NCBI GenBank assembly: GCA_019155205.2
Contig: JAHNZQ020000004.1
Coordinates: forward strand, 2,757,844 to 2,821,843
From: Gracilaria vermiculophylla
Lineage: Eukaryota > Rhodophyta > Florideophyceae > Gracilariales > Gracilariaceae
Reading direction: 5' to 3'
DNA: 64,000 nt
Every line of letters starts with the position of its first letter. Position 1 is the first letter of the stretch. Of this stretch, positions 22,000-34,157 are shown one piece after another. The notes beneath the pieces are model-generated. The model made no database searches. It saw nothing but the letters and a program-made list of their open reading frames with translations, and had not been told where the DNA came from. A program made the position numbers and the translations under genes.

Positions 22000-24600
22000 G
22001 TGTTTGGCGCTAATTTGGGCATGATTAACGGCTATTCAACGGACGTCTCCCCAGGTTTGTCAAGGAACACCTCGTTTCCGTACTTTAAGTGAAAGACTTT
22101 TCTCACATTAAGGTCAAGATCACGTTTGTATCCCTTCTACGAGGCGTTGAGCCTCCACTTTGCCAGAGAGAGCGCGTCCTCGTAACGCCTTAAAATGGAG
22201 CATTTCGCTTAAGCTGCTATTGATGTCTGTTACCTACCGCCCGGGTGCACCATGGAGTGTGCCTCTATACTGGCATTAGGCAGAAAGTGCGGGAGCATCG
22301 AATTGAGACGAGAGTCACCCGTGGTGCGGCGTACCTGCAGGTTGTATGCATAGGTATCCGGGCTCACGGATATGTCCCGATCGTTCTGGCGATCCGCAAT
22401 GTAGGGCTTCGGCCTTCAGTCAATGGTTTTGTTAAATCTCTCCGCCTATGTATTGGTCTGGGGAAGGTTTGCAATGGTTAACAATTGCTACATGCGCAGT
22501 ATTACTGATCTGGCGCCGAATCCCATCACCGTAAATTGGGGTCCATTCTCAGTAATAAGGAACAACCGGTTTTCGTATGGGTACATCAAACTTTTCAGAA
22601 GGTTGTCGGCAATTCTTGCTGCAGTGGTGCTGCTAAAGGGAATTGCGCGCGAGATCTTCGAGAACCATTTGGTGATCACAAAGATATATCTGTATCCTTT
22701 CGGCAACTTGCAAAAGGAGCCCAAAATACCCAATACCACGAACTCCTAGAGTCCTAAAGGCGAGAGCAAGGTGGCATGCGTCCGGTGTCTACGGATATTT
22801 TCCGAGCGGCGGTGCACGAGTGGCACTCTGCCACTGTTCAGAAAGCGTCATTAGCCCTGTGCGGCGAACAAGATACCATCGCCATTTTGTCATGTACGCA
22901 TGGTCTACCGGGGTGCCCTGCAAGGCGAGGATACTGGGAAAGATACAGAATTCTCGCCCATATGCTCTTGGGGAATATCTTTAGCATAGCACCGTCTTGG
23001 GGAGCGCGGCAAACAAGTACAAAGTCGCAGTCGAAATCAAAGGAAAATGTTAGACTCCCGATAGTAGTGTGTCACTTCTTGCAGTACGTATCTGTATCCT
23101 GCTTCTTCAGGAGCACCACAACGGAGATGTGCAGATCTGCGTTCTTTTCCTGGACGAAGTCCATCCCCTCAGAGAGTCCACTGAACTCGGTTCCAGGATC
23201 ACAGAATTCCAAGCCTTTTTCTTCGAACCTTTCTTTGCGGTCGGCGGCATTGTTGACTAGACACAGATTAGTGTCCTTCAAATGCGTTTTATCTTATCCT
23301 TATGTAGAGACATGTGACAGTGAGTTCGCCGCCTGTTATTTTATTCCATGGCCGGGGACGATGTCAGACGCGTAGTCCAGTGGGCGTGGTCTCCACCTCT
23401 CCAGGTGGCCCGAAGAATCCATCAAGTACTGTATCAAATTTTTTGATGCATAGTCTGTCATCAAGGTGAAATGCACGCTCTTCAAATATGAGCTGAGAAG
23501 AAACACCGCCCATATAAGGACGAGACACTCGCGCTTCGAGGTGGAATACTTCCGCTCCGTCGGTGAAAGGCTGTGTCTCCAGTATCCTATACGTTGAAGT
23601 CCACCTTCAGGCTGTTCCTGTAAGACGGCACATCAAACTTGATATTTACAGGCGTCTGTGTCCAGTAGCGCTCGGACGTTCCTCTTGGGGATGCCCAAGA
23701 TCGGTGGCTCTATTGTTCTCCTTTTAAAGTTGTAAAAGGCTTCAAACAGTTCGTACATCAGAGGAACCAATTGTGACGATCTGTATTTCTTCAAGAGGAG
23801 ATTTAACGGGGCCGTAATACGGGAGAAAATCGGGATAAAGCTCCAAAATACATTACATAACCCAAAGAGGGAGCGCAGATCCGTCTGGTTTGGAGGAGGT
23901 TGAACATCTTTGATAACGTTTTGAGTCTTTTTCTGAACCAGTAGGCGGCCCGAGAGCAGAAAGTGCCCCATGTAGGCCACCGAGAATTTTATAAAGAAAC
24001 AATTCTCCTGTTTTAAATTGATTACAGTATCCTTTAGGAGTTGTAACACGTGTGTAATGTGCATATAGTGCTCCTCCACTCTGCAAAAGTATACAATGAC
24101 GTCTACAAAACACTACAGGGCACATTGTAGTTTACCTTTGACAGGATTATGTCCACCGCTCTTTAAAACATAGCGGGTGCATATTTTTATCCAAATGTCA
24201 TTCTTAAGAGTCTGAAATTAAAACAGTGGAGAGTGAACGCTGTCTTTCCTTCAACAGAATCATCCATATCAATCTGCTTGTAGCCACTCTTGGGATCCAG
24301 CGTGGAATAAACTTAACCATCACCTAATAAATCTTTAAGTTCATCTATACAGGGTATCGGGTACGAATCGCGTACCGTCACCTCGTTGAGGCATCTGCAG
24401 TCAATACAGAACCTCAAGAAGCCATCTTCCTTTTTTTTCAAACACCACTAAGGAGGCTCATTTTGAATTGGAGGGCTCCATAACGCCTTTATTCAGTATC
24501 CGCTAAGACTCATCGCGTTTGAAATGAGACCCAGCTCTCCTCAGGAGTTGGAATACAGATTTTGCCTTAAGCATGAGCTGAATCAGGTGCTTAGCCAAGT
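22000..24600 (-). pseudogene. RT, RNase H and integrase remains of gypsy-B4
   Basis: The RT fingers/palm trace is near 24440-24300 (FLRFCID...LNEVTVRDSYPIP). The RT thumb to RNase H frame is 24079-23633 (MEEHYMHITHVLQLLK to LDTDACKYQV). The pre-integrase region is 23281-23072. The integrase core is 22739-22488 (FVITKWFSKISRAIPFSSTTAA ending ITENGPQF, in which the catalytic Asp of TDNGPQF is Glu). All parts align to 48700-50700 of B5. Confidence 0.75.
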
Positions 24601-25014
24601 ACTCCGCATCAAGTGGACCAGACTATATGTTTTTCAAATGCTGAGAGCATCTCCAGTATCCTATGGAGATACTCTTTAAACTCTTGGCCAATTTGAGTCT
24701 CCTCTTACCATGGGGCAGGATTCTCTTCTTGTGGAGTCTTCGACGCCGAATTGGTTTCTATAATGGCGATTTCGTCGAGTTTATAAAATTATTATATGCA
24801 AGGAAGATGAGCCAGTGTTGTAGGGGTGGATAGCGTCATCCCGACGATGGATCCTTCTTGGAGCCGCAAAGTTAATTCCTTCAGGCTCCCAAAAAGGACC
24901 CTGAAGCGAAGAGTCAGGACTATTTCCATAACGCAGTTCGCCATCATGGGGTGCTCCTTCGTCGCCAGATGTGTACTCCCTAGTAGAGGTGAGAGGCCAG
25001 ATGCAGCTGTCTGG

Positions 25015-26290
25015 TTATAGTGGACGTACATACCGATCCACAAAGAAAATTCCTTTGGGTAACGCTCTACGGATTTTCCATGCTCGAAGCAACGCGTCTC
25101 TCACCATAGGGAGCTTGCCAGCCTTCAAGGAGCCAAGAGCAGACCACGTGAGAACGTCAGCGTGCACCAGGTATGGGCCAGCTCCGGTGTCAAGGATAGC
25201 GCGCAAAGTGGTTGGGGCCAGTTTGGAACATCCGATAAAAACCAAAACCTTATACTTCTCCTGGCAGAGCATACAGACAGAGTCCTCAAAGGTGTCTGAT
25301 GGGTCCAAATGGTTTCGGGCTTCCGTCCATACTGCGTCAACCGTGCAGGTGTCTTCTCCCCCTTTTTCAGAGACGACCACCGTTAGGCCGCGATTCGACG
25401 GGAAGAAGCCAAGCGGACCCTCGAGGCTTGACTCTGGGGTCTGTCCTGGTTAAAAGGGATCTCAGTTCTAGTGGTGCACAGCTGCTGCGGTTGCGCATCA
25501 TGATGCGCCATTTTACGCTGGGGTATAACAGGTTTGGGTACTGACCCGTGAAGTAGCGGCGCACGTGAGAGTGGTAAAGGCTGCACTCCAACTAGAACGC
25601 GCCTACCTTTATTTATTTAAGAATAGCGGAAATCGTTGTACGCGGTTCCACAGCTTCCACTCTCCGATTGTGTGTTCTTTAGGGGCTGCAAATTCTTCTC
25701 CCATTCCTCCAGGGTAGCGGTTCTCATTGCCGCGATGTGAGGATTACAGTGTAATGGCTCTGGACAAGAAAATCCTGCAAAGCGGTGCATAGCCCTAAGG
25801 GTTCTTAAATCGGACGTTCCTATAAGATCCTGTTGCATCGCAGGAGGTAGGAGAGGAAGAGGTCATCGGTAGAGGCAGTACTACCTTGGATGAGACGTAT
25901 GTTTGGGCAAGGGCCTCTTTCTCCACATCAAGCGTGAGCTCACGAACATCCCCTGCAGTGTTGGAGTCCAATATCAAGGCGGTTGCCTGACGGATTCGTG
26001 AGACAGTTGGGTTGTCCAAAAATGGATAGTTGCTGCAACGTGTCGCACGATTGGTATCCCCATAGGTTTTCAGGAAACGTTACAAAAACGTGCCAGACAC
26101 GAAGACTCTTCTGGTTTGTCCGAACAGCCCACTGCTCACGTTCTAAACGGCTTCTCACGGGCATTTTAAGCCCGTCCATGCTTCCACCGCCGTCCTGCCT
26201 GTTGAAGAAGGCAAGTAAAACACCGTAAGGGATTTTAAGGAGTGCAGAAGAAAACCAATTGGGTAACACTCCATCATAATGCTGCAACCA
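25015..26290 (-). pseudogene. Gag C-terminus and protease of gypsy-B4
   Basis: The Gag C-terminal part is in frames 26287-25940 and 26019-25795 (the TLDVEKEALAQTY block equals TLVSEQEAFAHTY in B5). The protease frame 25380-25015 keeps LDTGAGPYLVHADVL, with the catalytic DTG intact, then LKAGKLPMVRDALLRA. At about 120 residues this is the best-preserved open protease frame on the minus strand. It still lies in a polyprotein broken before and after. Confidence 0.7.
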
Positions 26291-27836
26291 CGTATTTTAT
26301 GTTGCCGTGGATTTAAAAAAGACTCTCACTTTCGCTGAGAAGGTGAGTTACATTTGGATCTCATTTGAAAACTACTGAATTTGCGTATTCTCTTCAGTAC
26401 TGAACAATTAAGTTTGTAGGGCACCTCCAATGAAGAACTAAATTTTTCTGCAACCGTAAACTCTATAGGGATCGCAAACTGTGCCTACGAATACGCTAAG
26501 GGTCCAGACAAATCATAAGTTGAAACTAAAAAGCATGTTTGTTGCCGGCAGAACTAGCCAATGCTGGCACCGTGGCCACTTTTGGGTGGGCTGTCTCCAG
26601 TAGCAGACAGAATCCGGAGGACTCATACGACCTCATATGGGCTTAATTTCGTTATGGTACACTGTACGTACTGTATTATCCATTTCAACGCTTCTATGGA
26701 ATTTCTAGGACGTCCCATAGCTCTATTGATAGTACTTGCAAATTAAAGCTATCGCTAAATCTCAGTTTAGGAATTAAATGATTCCAGAGTGCTTTTGGCT
26801 ATCACCATAAGGTGAAAATTTTCAAGTCGATAGCTTGTGGTTTCATTTAAATTATCGTTGATTTTCAGCTTTCTATTGACGTCATCTAAAGCTACTTTTG
26901 CTTCCATATTGCTATCGTACATATTTTTACTATCATCGTTTGTCAGATATCATAGAGAACCAAACCATTCACTTAGAAGCATATATAACGTTATTCTGGA
27001 TGAGGAATTATTTTCAAAGTTGAAGAAATGAAAGATATTTGATTTGATAATACGGCGTACGAGAGACGAGTTAATTGTAATTAACGTCTTTCATTCTCAA
27101 ACTTTTACGTGCATATAGAGTAGTAGTGGCTGCGAAACAATTTAGAGCCCACAATGAACAATGCTTTTTTTGTGGTTGAAAAACGTTTAAAGACGGTAAA
27201 TACTGTGTTTTGGTGATAAATGCAGTGTTCTTGAAATCGCTGTCACAAAACGGTTAATCTAAGATTTTTTTTTTCTCACATCCGTACAATTGGTGGATTT
27301 CAGCTTCAATATGGAGGTTTTACTATCAGCACGGATTCTGTCAAGGGCATTCCCCGAACCGGATGTTACTAATTTCTTGGGTAAGAAGTACAGCCCTTAT
27401 CCCGTAGCCTTGCCTCTCTCTCAAGCCGTAGCTGAGAGGAAAAAAATCCTGTTCAGTACTTATGGCGCCCATTATTGAGCATTGGGGATCTTGGCGGCTG
27501 AAGCGGCGTCGGTGTTTATTTTTATCTCAGGAAAACGCATTTAAATTTGGGGCATTGCGACAGGACAATCTATTGGTTCTAATTCTACAACAGCTTTCTT
27601 GCTGAAACAAATCAATAGCTGGAGCACCCCTCCACCCTCATTATGTTCCAAATATCATGCATGGCATGGTTTCTGGTTGGTCTGACTGTGAACGTTTCCA
27701 TTTTGACGCGCTTTGTTATGACAATTCGGTTAGTCGCACTGGTTTTACGTTTTCGCTCAGCCCATGATGGTTTTGAATGTATAAGGATCTAAATCAAGTA
27801 CTGTGATTTCTTTCATGTTTTCATTGGTCTTTATAC
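26291..27836. other. AT-rich DNA without recognisable gene
   Basis: After the truncated gypsy-B4 gag the base composition becomes AT-rich. Open frames are short (27290-27478, 26837-27031) and show no motif I recognise. This may be genuine non-repeat host DNA, possibly with eroded exons, but nothing supports a gene call. The TATAC target duplication of the TRIM ends it. Confidence 0.5.
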
Positions 27837-27915
27837 TGTTGATAGTTCAAATGGTGAACTGTGCGCCCTGTGTCACAAGAGAGTATAGCGCAAATAGCTC
27901 ATCTGTTTTCCAACA
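27837..27915 (+). repeat. TRIM 5' LTR, 79 bp
   Basis: TG...CA termini with a 5-bp terminal inverted repeat TGTTG/CAACA. Identical to the 3' copy at every base. Confidence 0.93.
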
Positions 27916-27930
27916 GGTTATGGGCCCAGC
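27916..27930 (+). promoter_or_regulatory. TRIM primer-binding site
   Basis: GGTTATGGGCCCAGC directly abuts the LTR, identical to the copia-E primer site at 15617-15631 and complementary to the initiator tRNA-Met anticodon arm. Confidence 0.85.
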
Positions 27931-27944
27931 TAAACGCTAGGACC

Positions 27945-27961
27945 CTGGGTTCGACTCCCAG
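27945..27961 (+). other. tRNA T-arm-like segment inside the TRIM
   Basis: CTGGGTTCGACTCCCAG forms a 5-bp stem (CTGGG/CCCAG) with a 7-base TTCGACT loop and contains a perfect Pol III B-box match, GGTTCGACTCC. No complete tRNA cloverleaf surrounds it. It may be a captured tRNA 3' part or a promoter element. Confidence 0.6.
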
Positions 27962-28066
27962 AAGTGACCTGAGCCTGAGAAATTGTACAGGTGTACAGCA
28001 GTAGTGAAGATTGGCTACTGTAAGCTCGAAGTCTCGTTCTGTAAGGAAGTACAGGGCGAGGGGGCG

Positions 28067-28145
28067 TGTTGATAGTTCAAATGGTGAACTGTGCGCCCTG
28101 TGTCACAAGAGAGTATAGCGCAAATAGCTCATCTGTTTTCCAACA
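28067..28145 (+). repeat. TRIM 3' LTR, 79 bp
   Basis: Preceded by GGGCGAGGGGGCG (polypurine tract, 28054-28066) and followed by the TATAC duplication. Confidence 0.93.
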
Positions 28146-28150
28146 TATAC

Positions 28151-29005
28151 TACTCCGTTCTTTACATTTGATGATCCGCCACTGTTAGGGTCGCTTGCTA
28201 CGGCTTTAAAATTTGCTTTAACATCTCAGAACGGTGTGCATGAGTTACGAAAGCGTTTTCCCTTCCGAGATTCTGCCATTCATCTTATCAACCCTTGTAT
28301 CAGAATAAACTCTGAGATGGTTGGGAGCGATTTCGGGAAGCCCTCGTGGCGTATCCACCTGCACGCTCCTTGCATTTATGATGTTCATACGGTAAGCTTC
28401 AGATTTTACATATTTGATGCTTATCGCCCAAACTTTGTCGTCAATTGGGGCTTATGGAAAACTTTCATAATTTTTATCAACATAAGTCTCGGTGTGCTAT
28501 TATAAGAAATGCTATAAAAAGATGACGATTCTTTTGCTAAATTATCTATGAGCGCGGTGAATCAATAAGATAATGATTGTGTTCACGACCAAGCGAGAAA
28601 CTGAATGTTTTCTCTGACTGATGAAACACGACCTCCACGTCAAGTTGAAGAAAGTTGTGGGATGAATGTTCTTTATTTTCTCTAAGAAAGAGATTTCACT
28701 TGTCAAAAAAATGTTTCAGGCGGAGATGCAAGCACATCTGTTAAGAAGCGAGCTCTTGCAGTTTTTGGAAAAGAACCTTTTTTATTCCAAAGATTGACCA
28801 GCGGGAAAAGCATACGTAACAAAATGTGTTTCTTCCCTTTCGAGTCTTTTTCAAACTGCTGTAGGAGTCACTCCCACTCTCCAAGCCCGAAAACCAAAAT
28901 GTGGTAAGATGGGACCGAATGGCAATAAAATTTAGTAGTTATTTGAAATAGCAGACATATGATGCGCAATAATAGCTGAAACGGGAATAAAATATTCATA
29001 TGGTA

Positions 29006-29040
<35 letters not shown>

Positions 29041-30119
29041 CAGCAGTTCTTGAACTACTTCTAATGTAAAATGAAATAGAAGTATTTCTAGCAAAGCGGT
29101 ATTTTCGTATGAACCACCTAAGACGAATTCAGCTTTGAAGGATGTCTGACTAAGCAGGAGATTAATTTCAGAATTTTTAAGGACTTAGATCTAGCACCAA
29201 GGTATTTATATTTCCAGAGAAAAATGGTTTCAGGTTTCTTAAAAGCTTTTCTGAGAATGGTTTAGAGCTCTAACACCCTTCTAGCTGTGTCATGAAGCAA
29301 AGTTTCTAATATGAATAATCCCGGAACGGAAGCTACTTAGGTGTACCAGCTCACTTCAATTTCTGCGCTTAATAGAATTATAAACCTTTTCAAGTCTGTA
29401 TTTGCTCAAAATTGCAATGGCGAAAATACATATGCATTTTTTACCGCATGATGCCTGGGTTTCTGTATTTACCAAAAGTTGGACTCAGGTTCTGCCTTTT
29501 GTTTCTGGGTCGGGCTCGTGTTTTGCGAGATAAGACTTTTGTCTCATGATACTGGGCAGATGCTACCCGTAGAAACATATCTATCTTCTTGGCTACAAAC
29601 GGTTATCATTTTATTATGAAACAACAGGGTTCACTAAAAATGAAAATACTGTCCATTCTTACAATTATTTATCAAAGTCAGATGTTGTTTTTTGTATATT
29701 TCCCTAATATTCATTACACCTAAAAGTATTTTTATCAATAAATATATTTTTTTTCAAAACGATTTTAAGCTTGTAATATTTTACTACACCTTGAAAAACT
29801 GCTCTGCTTTTCAAGAAATGATTCAGCAGTGTGCATATCGAAATGTCTGGTGGGGATACTTTCCACATCTTCAAGGAATATTGAATTGTTTCTTTCACTA
29901 CGCGATCAACATGGTCTTCAAAGTAATTTTGCTCTAACTCATGATTCCAAACTAATTAGATAGAAGAGAAAGAAGTCCAAAGAACGATCTATCTTTGGCT
30001 GGGCTTTCCGTGTTGAGTATCTAAACCACGTGCGAGACGACGATAGGGCGGTTGCTATATTAAAGACAATTTGCAGTGTTTCCCAGCAAAAGACGTTGTT
30101 CGACGGATTTATTGCGTAA
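28151..30119. other. AT-rich DNA without recognisable gene
   Basis: Contains an (AT)n microsatellite (29008-29037) and scattered short frames. The frame ending at 28505 is open across the TRIM target site and could be an old exon, but no family is recognised. No repeat shared with the rest of the window was noticed. Confidence 0.45.
29008..29037. repeat. (TA)15 microsatellite
   Basis: Uninterrupted alternating TA over 30 bp in AT-rich flanks. Confidence 0.95.
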
Positions 30120-31395
30120 CGGATTTTTATAGGACTAAAATAAAGAAAGATGAAAAGATGCTAACCTTCATTAACCGCCTTAGCCGTTTTACGGCTTAAT
30201 ACAAAAGCACGAATGTCACTGTCGAAGAGAAAGACATGGCTTTGACCATACTCTGTGGTCCACGGGAATGTTTTCAAGACCACAGTGTGGCAATAAATGC
30301 CATAATTGGATATAGGCACCTCCACTTTGATGATCAGAAAAACCGTTTGCTCAAAGAAGAGCAGCGTATAAATCAAACTGCATGATAAATATTTAGGTAG
30401 TGCTGCAGCTCTGGGGGGCAAACAAATATGTTGAAACTCTCTGGAGTGCCAGTACTGCAATCTTTAAGGCCACCTTTAGAAACATTGTTGGCAGAAAAAG
30501 TCTGATGATGAAGCTATTAAGAACTGGCATAATGCTGCGTACCTGCTCACTTACTAAAATCATGAGTAGAATCCCAATAACAAGTCACATTTTGTGAACC
30601 AGATAGCCGCAATCGCAGAAACTCTCACAAAAAGTGACTTCAGTTTAGATTTTGGTGAAAGTTCGCATATAAATTTTGACTATTCTGTTTTATCCATGTA
30701 CAATAGCAAACAATAAGCCACTGGTGAGTATCGAGAACGATTCAAGGTTGGAATTCCAACGCCAAGAAACTGTTTAATTCGATCTTTCTACTGAAGGCCT
30801 GAATCGAAAGTGCAAGCTCAAAAGAGTTGAACAGGTTTCAACTCTCTGTGGTCATCTGTTATCTGTTTCAGATTTGCGTGCCTTAGGATGCAAATACCTT
30901 TTCTATACCAAAATATTAGACTGAGAAGAAGATTACGAGTAGGAGGCCCAAGGTAGTCATAGTAAAAGATTGTACTATCTCTGCGCAGATGGCCAAACGA
31001 ATAAAAAGCATGACAACGCACCACACAGCATTTTCATTTCATACAATTATTGATGGCATGTCTGCCTACCGCACATCATCGCTAAAAGTATTAGATGTAT
31101 GGCTCGCAACAATATTGTATTAGGACTGGAGATTAGCTGTCCATTAATACCACAAATTGTGGTTCGTGAGAGAAAGAATGAGCTAATCACACTCAAATTC
31201 CCAAACAACGGTGTGCCCGATAGAAAATAGTACTGTATCTTATCTACCTAGATACCTGAGGTCAACGGTGTGGGGGATCTTTGGGAAGCTCGGAGTATTT
31301 TCTTACTTTTATCAATACTCAAATTACGTTCGGCTTTTCATACAATTTTGAAACTAAAGCTGAGTTGTTTCTAGTTTTCATGAAATAGCCCAGGC
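30120..31395 (+). pseudogene. Copia-E-related remnant (E3)
   Basis: Strongly decayed copia polyprotein without LTRs. The Gag trace at about 30160-30380 (NVTVEEKDMALTILCGPRECF) parallels EEADIAMAILCGLPESF in E2. The pre-integrase trace is at about 30960-31130 (RLYYLC, then ARNNIVLGLEI, against GLYYLC and ARDGVVSGLNM in copia-E). The integrase start is at about 31270-31390 (YFLTFINTQITFGFSYNFET against YFVTFIDDHSR.CFLYMLKT). Much more AT-rich than copia-E, with stops in every domain, so it is much older. Confidence 0.65.
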
Positions 31396-31552
31396 GTTGA
31401 AAAGATAAAAAGAAAAAAAACAAACACAATTTTAAAAGATCAACAACAACAATAACAAAAAATATGACATGATCGTCGACTCAGGAAGTCTCTTCAATTA
31501 TGGCACTCATTATCTTAAGTACATGACTTGAGTAGGGTTAGCAGTTCCCAAG

Positions 31553-31904
31553 TGTAACGAATCCAGCCATATATCTTAGCGATTCAAGCGAGTCGCGCTT
31601 CAAACTGTAAGCCTTGTCCCTGCAAGTCCCAACGCGGCGCACAAGAACATTGCAGTTTGTCAGCACGACGCTTGGTTCAAGCCACTTCGCAACATTGTGT
31701 TGTGTGCTTCAAGCACTTCAAGCACGCATCGCATAGTTCAAGCGTACGACGACATAGGGCCGTGTGCTACGAACGTAGAAGTAGACAAGGTAGAAGGTAA
31801 GACGCTTAACGTCTAGTTTTTAGAATCACCTTAAAACACAGCCATACCCACCCTGTAGATGAGCGAAGGCCTGAGTAGACGTCTTCTAACTGTCCTATGT
31901 TACA
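31553..31904 (+). repeat. Gypsy-A 5' LTR (A2)
   Basis: TGTAACGAAT...TATGTTACA with terminal inverted TGTAAC/GTTACA. Followed by TTTGGTAGCATC, the likely primer site (tRNA not identified). Confidence 0.92.
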
Positions 31905-32169
31905 TTTGGTAGCATCTTTTTACGATTCTCCCGCTGTATCGTCCCTCTCTCCTCCTCTTTTTCCCGCTTTTCTCCTCTTTCCCTTTTGTTTCATGAGCTC
32001 TAATGATCCTCGGTAGCGGACGATATCTGCCACGTCTAGTTCAAGTGGTCCACCACGTCGTTCAACCCCGCCGGCCGGAAATGAACGAAATGAACAACGC
32101 ACCCGATCTGTGACAGACGCGGCGGTTGCTGCTTCAACTGCTGCGGCCACTGCTGAATTGTAACCGGCA

Positions 32170-33495
32170 TTGTTCGACCACGCAGAGGCTGGCCAACATC
32201 AACGCTCACCCTCTCAGGAGATTGCTCCCTTGCCTCGCTCCCAGCCCCGACTGGTGCGTGAGGCCGAGCATGGGTCGGGGTCGAGAGACTCAATCCCACT
32301 CGTTACAATCCTTCGCTCTCTGCGCAGCCAACAAAATGCAATGGAGGCACTGGCTGTGCAAATGCGACACTGGGAGACGCGGATGTCGGGGCAAGTAAAG
32401 ACTCTCGAAGATCGTTTCGAAGCTTTCGAGTCCTGCGTGGTACTCCAAAACCGCACATATCCGCTCCCCACCACCCCAACCGCGGGGGCCTTCGACGTGC
32501 CTCAGAACAGGATTCAGGAAGAGCCTCCCGTCGAAGCCCACCCGGATGCCCCGGTCATTAGCCCGGACACTTAAATAGGGCAGACAGTCGCCGGAATGCA
32601 TGCTCAGCCAACAGCAATGGGGGCCGAGCTACGTGCCCAAGGTAGACCGCCTACCAGCCGTTTGGATCTTGCAAACGCTGTCAAAGCCGCATGCAATATC
32701 TTATACGCCGCACGACAGGATGAAAGGTCTTCTGTGTGTGTGAAAGATTTCATTTCGGGCATTTGCAAAGTCACATTACTCTTTCCTCTAGTAGCGGCAC
32801 CCCAGGAAGTGCACACAGCGGCCTGCCAACTCCGAAAGGCAGCAGACCGCTGGTACGATTGAGCAAGACGCCATGGAAAAACATTAACGTCTTTGGAGGC
32901 TCTCGAGGCCGGACTACTGAAGGCCTTTCTCCTCGTAAACGAGCTGGAGGAGGCACGCTTGAAACGTATCCAGTTTCGTCTGCATGGATTCATGGAAGAC
33001 CATCTCAGTCGAGTCATACACCTCGTTGAGACCTGTGAAACTCCCCTTTCTGAGGCCTATAGCTATCTGCAGTTGTCCGTCTCGACGTCCTACAGATGCA
33101 AATTATCGGAGTATTACCTAACGGGATCCCTTCCCGATCTGGAACACGCCTTGAACTTTGTTCGCACGCCCTATACAGCTGATAAATGGAGCACGACGGC
33201 TCCCAGCGCTTCTGAGCAGTCTGGAAAATCTCGGCAGAGGGACAGTCGTGACCACCAAGGGCATCGCTCCGGAACGAGTTCGACAAACCTCCACGATCCC
33301 GCCGATATCAATAAAAACGCCCATGCGCAATCGTGGGGAGCAGCGGAGATGTTCAATGAAGACCACAACCGCATTTATCGGGCTTATGACCGGTGTATGC
33401 GCTGTGGGCAGCGCTCATGGAGCGACGCGAACCACCCCTGTCGCAAACATCTGGTGAATTCTTCGCGTGATAAGCAATCGCGGTCGAAAAACTAG
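32170..33495 (+). pseudogene. Gag of gypsy-A2
   Basis: Frames 32170-32574, 32596-32862 and 32893-33495 together give a Gag of about 440 residues. An N-terminal coiled-coil-like helix (SLRSQQNAMEALAVQMRHW at about 32306-32362) is followed by a Pro-rich linker, a helical middle (SLEALEAGLLKAFLLVNELE), a polar Ser/Arg/Gln linker, and a C-terminal Cys/His cluster CMRCGQRSW...HPC at about 33395-33450 resembling a zinc knuckle. It is interrupted by TAA at 32572-32574, TGA at 32860-32862, a frameshift near 32880, and a stop at 33493-33495. At 32572 the family context suggests an original Gln codon. Confidence 0.75.
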
Positions 33496-33600
33496 AGCTG
33501 CCGCACATCGGTACGGCTTCTCCAAATCTTCTGCTCTCCACCCCCACTCCCCACAAGACATGGCACATGCATCCAACACCAATATTCCTACCCTTTCAGC

Positions 33601-33910
33601 GGTGGATGTGAACCCCACGGGAGACATGATGTTTGAAGCTACTCTGAATGGCCACAGCGTTGCCTTCCATCTCTAACTTGGCGCTTCTCACGCCTTCCTC
33701 TCCCCCGCTGTCGCCAAATTGTGTAACCTCCCATTCAAACCCTCGCGCTACTCCCAAACAGAACTCGGAGACAGCTCCACCCCCTCGATATTGGTGGAAG
33801 CAGAAGCAACTATCTCTATGAAAGATTGCCGCGCATCAATAACAACGTATGTAATCAAGATGAAGAATAACAGCAATAACCTACCCTTGATCACGGTAGT
33901 CCGTTGGTAG
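33601..33910 (+). pseudogene. Retropepsin-like protease of gypsy-A2, active site destroyed
   Basis: After GHSVAFHL a TAA stop (33674-33676) occupies the position of the catalytic Asp before LGASHAFLSPAVA. The GASH(A/S)F sequence is typical of the RVP_2 type of gypsy protease, where (V/L)D(S/T)GASH is expected. The domain continues to 33910 (ITVVRW). In copy A1 the Asp is also lost. Confidence 0.65.
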
Positions 33911-34157
33911 CTCCGTCAGACACTACCGACTCTCAATTGGTCGTCACACTCGCTCTCCATCAAGCGCGCCGATGGACCGAGCTTCACCATACACCCTCGT
34001 CACTCTGTGTCCCCTAGTACGTGGCCAAACACGGAAACGATACGGACTATATCCTTCAAACGACTCCGCAGATTGGCCAAGAAGCGATCCTGCGAACTTT
34101 ACAGTATTCGACTCAGCCCGGCTTCCTCCATCAATTGCCATCGCGATCTAACGGAAG

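Larger units (their letters stand above)
21421..26290 (-). mobile_element. Gypsy-B copy 4 (B4), minus strand, LTRs missing
   Basis: Read leftwards: gag 3' part (26287-25620), protease (25380-25015), linker (25043-24600), RT and RNase H (24450-23400), integrase (23300-22000), then post-integrase sequence to 21421 that matches 51640-51760 and 58230-58340 of the other copies. The 5' LTR and first half of gag are missing on the right, and the antisense-ORF region and 3' LTR are missing on the left. Decay is heavy. Confidence 0.75.
27837..28145 (+). mobile_element. Miniature LTR retrotransposon (TRIM), complete
   Basis: 309 bp. Two identical 79-bp direct repeats (27837-27915 and 28067-28145), each starting TGTTG and ending CAACA, flank a 151-bp interior. 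The interior starts with GGTTATGGGCCCAGC (primer site, initiator tRNA-Met anticodon arm) and ends with the purine-rich GGGCGAGGGGGCG. The unit is flanked by a perfect TATAC duplication (27832-27836, 28146-28150). It has every cis-signal of an LTR element but no coding capacity, which is the definition of a TRIM/SMART. Identical LTRs mean a recent insertion. It probably borrows enzymes from a copia element with the same primer type, such as copia-E. Confidence 0.93.

Noticed and set aside
27837..28145. Plain tandem duplication of a 79-bp segment
   Set aside because: The TATAC duplication outside, primer site and polypurine tract inside show an LTR-type element instead.
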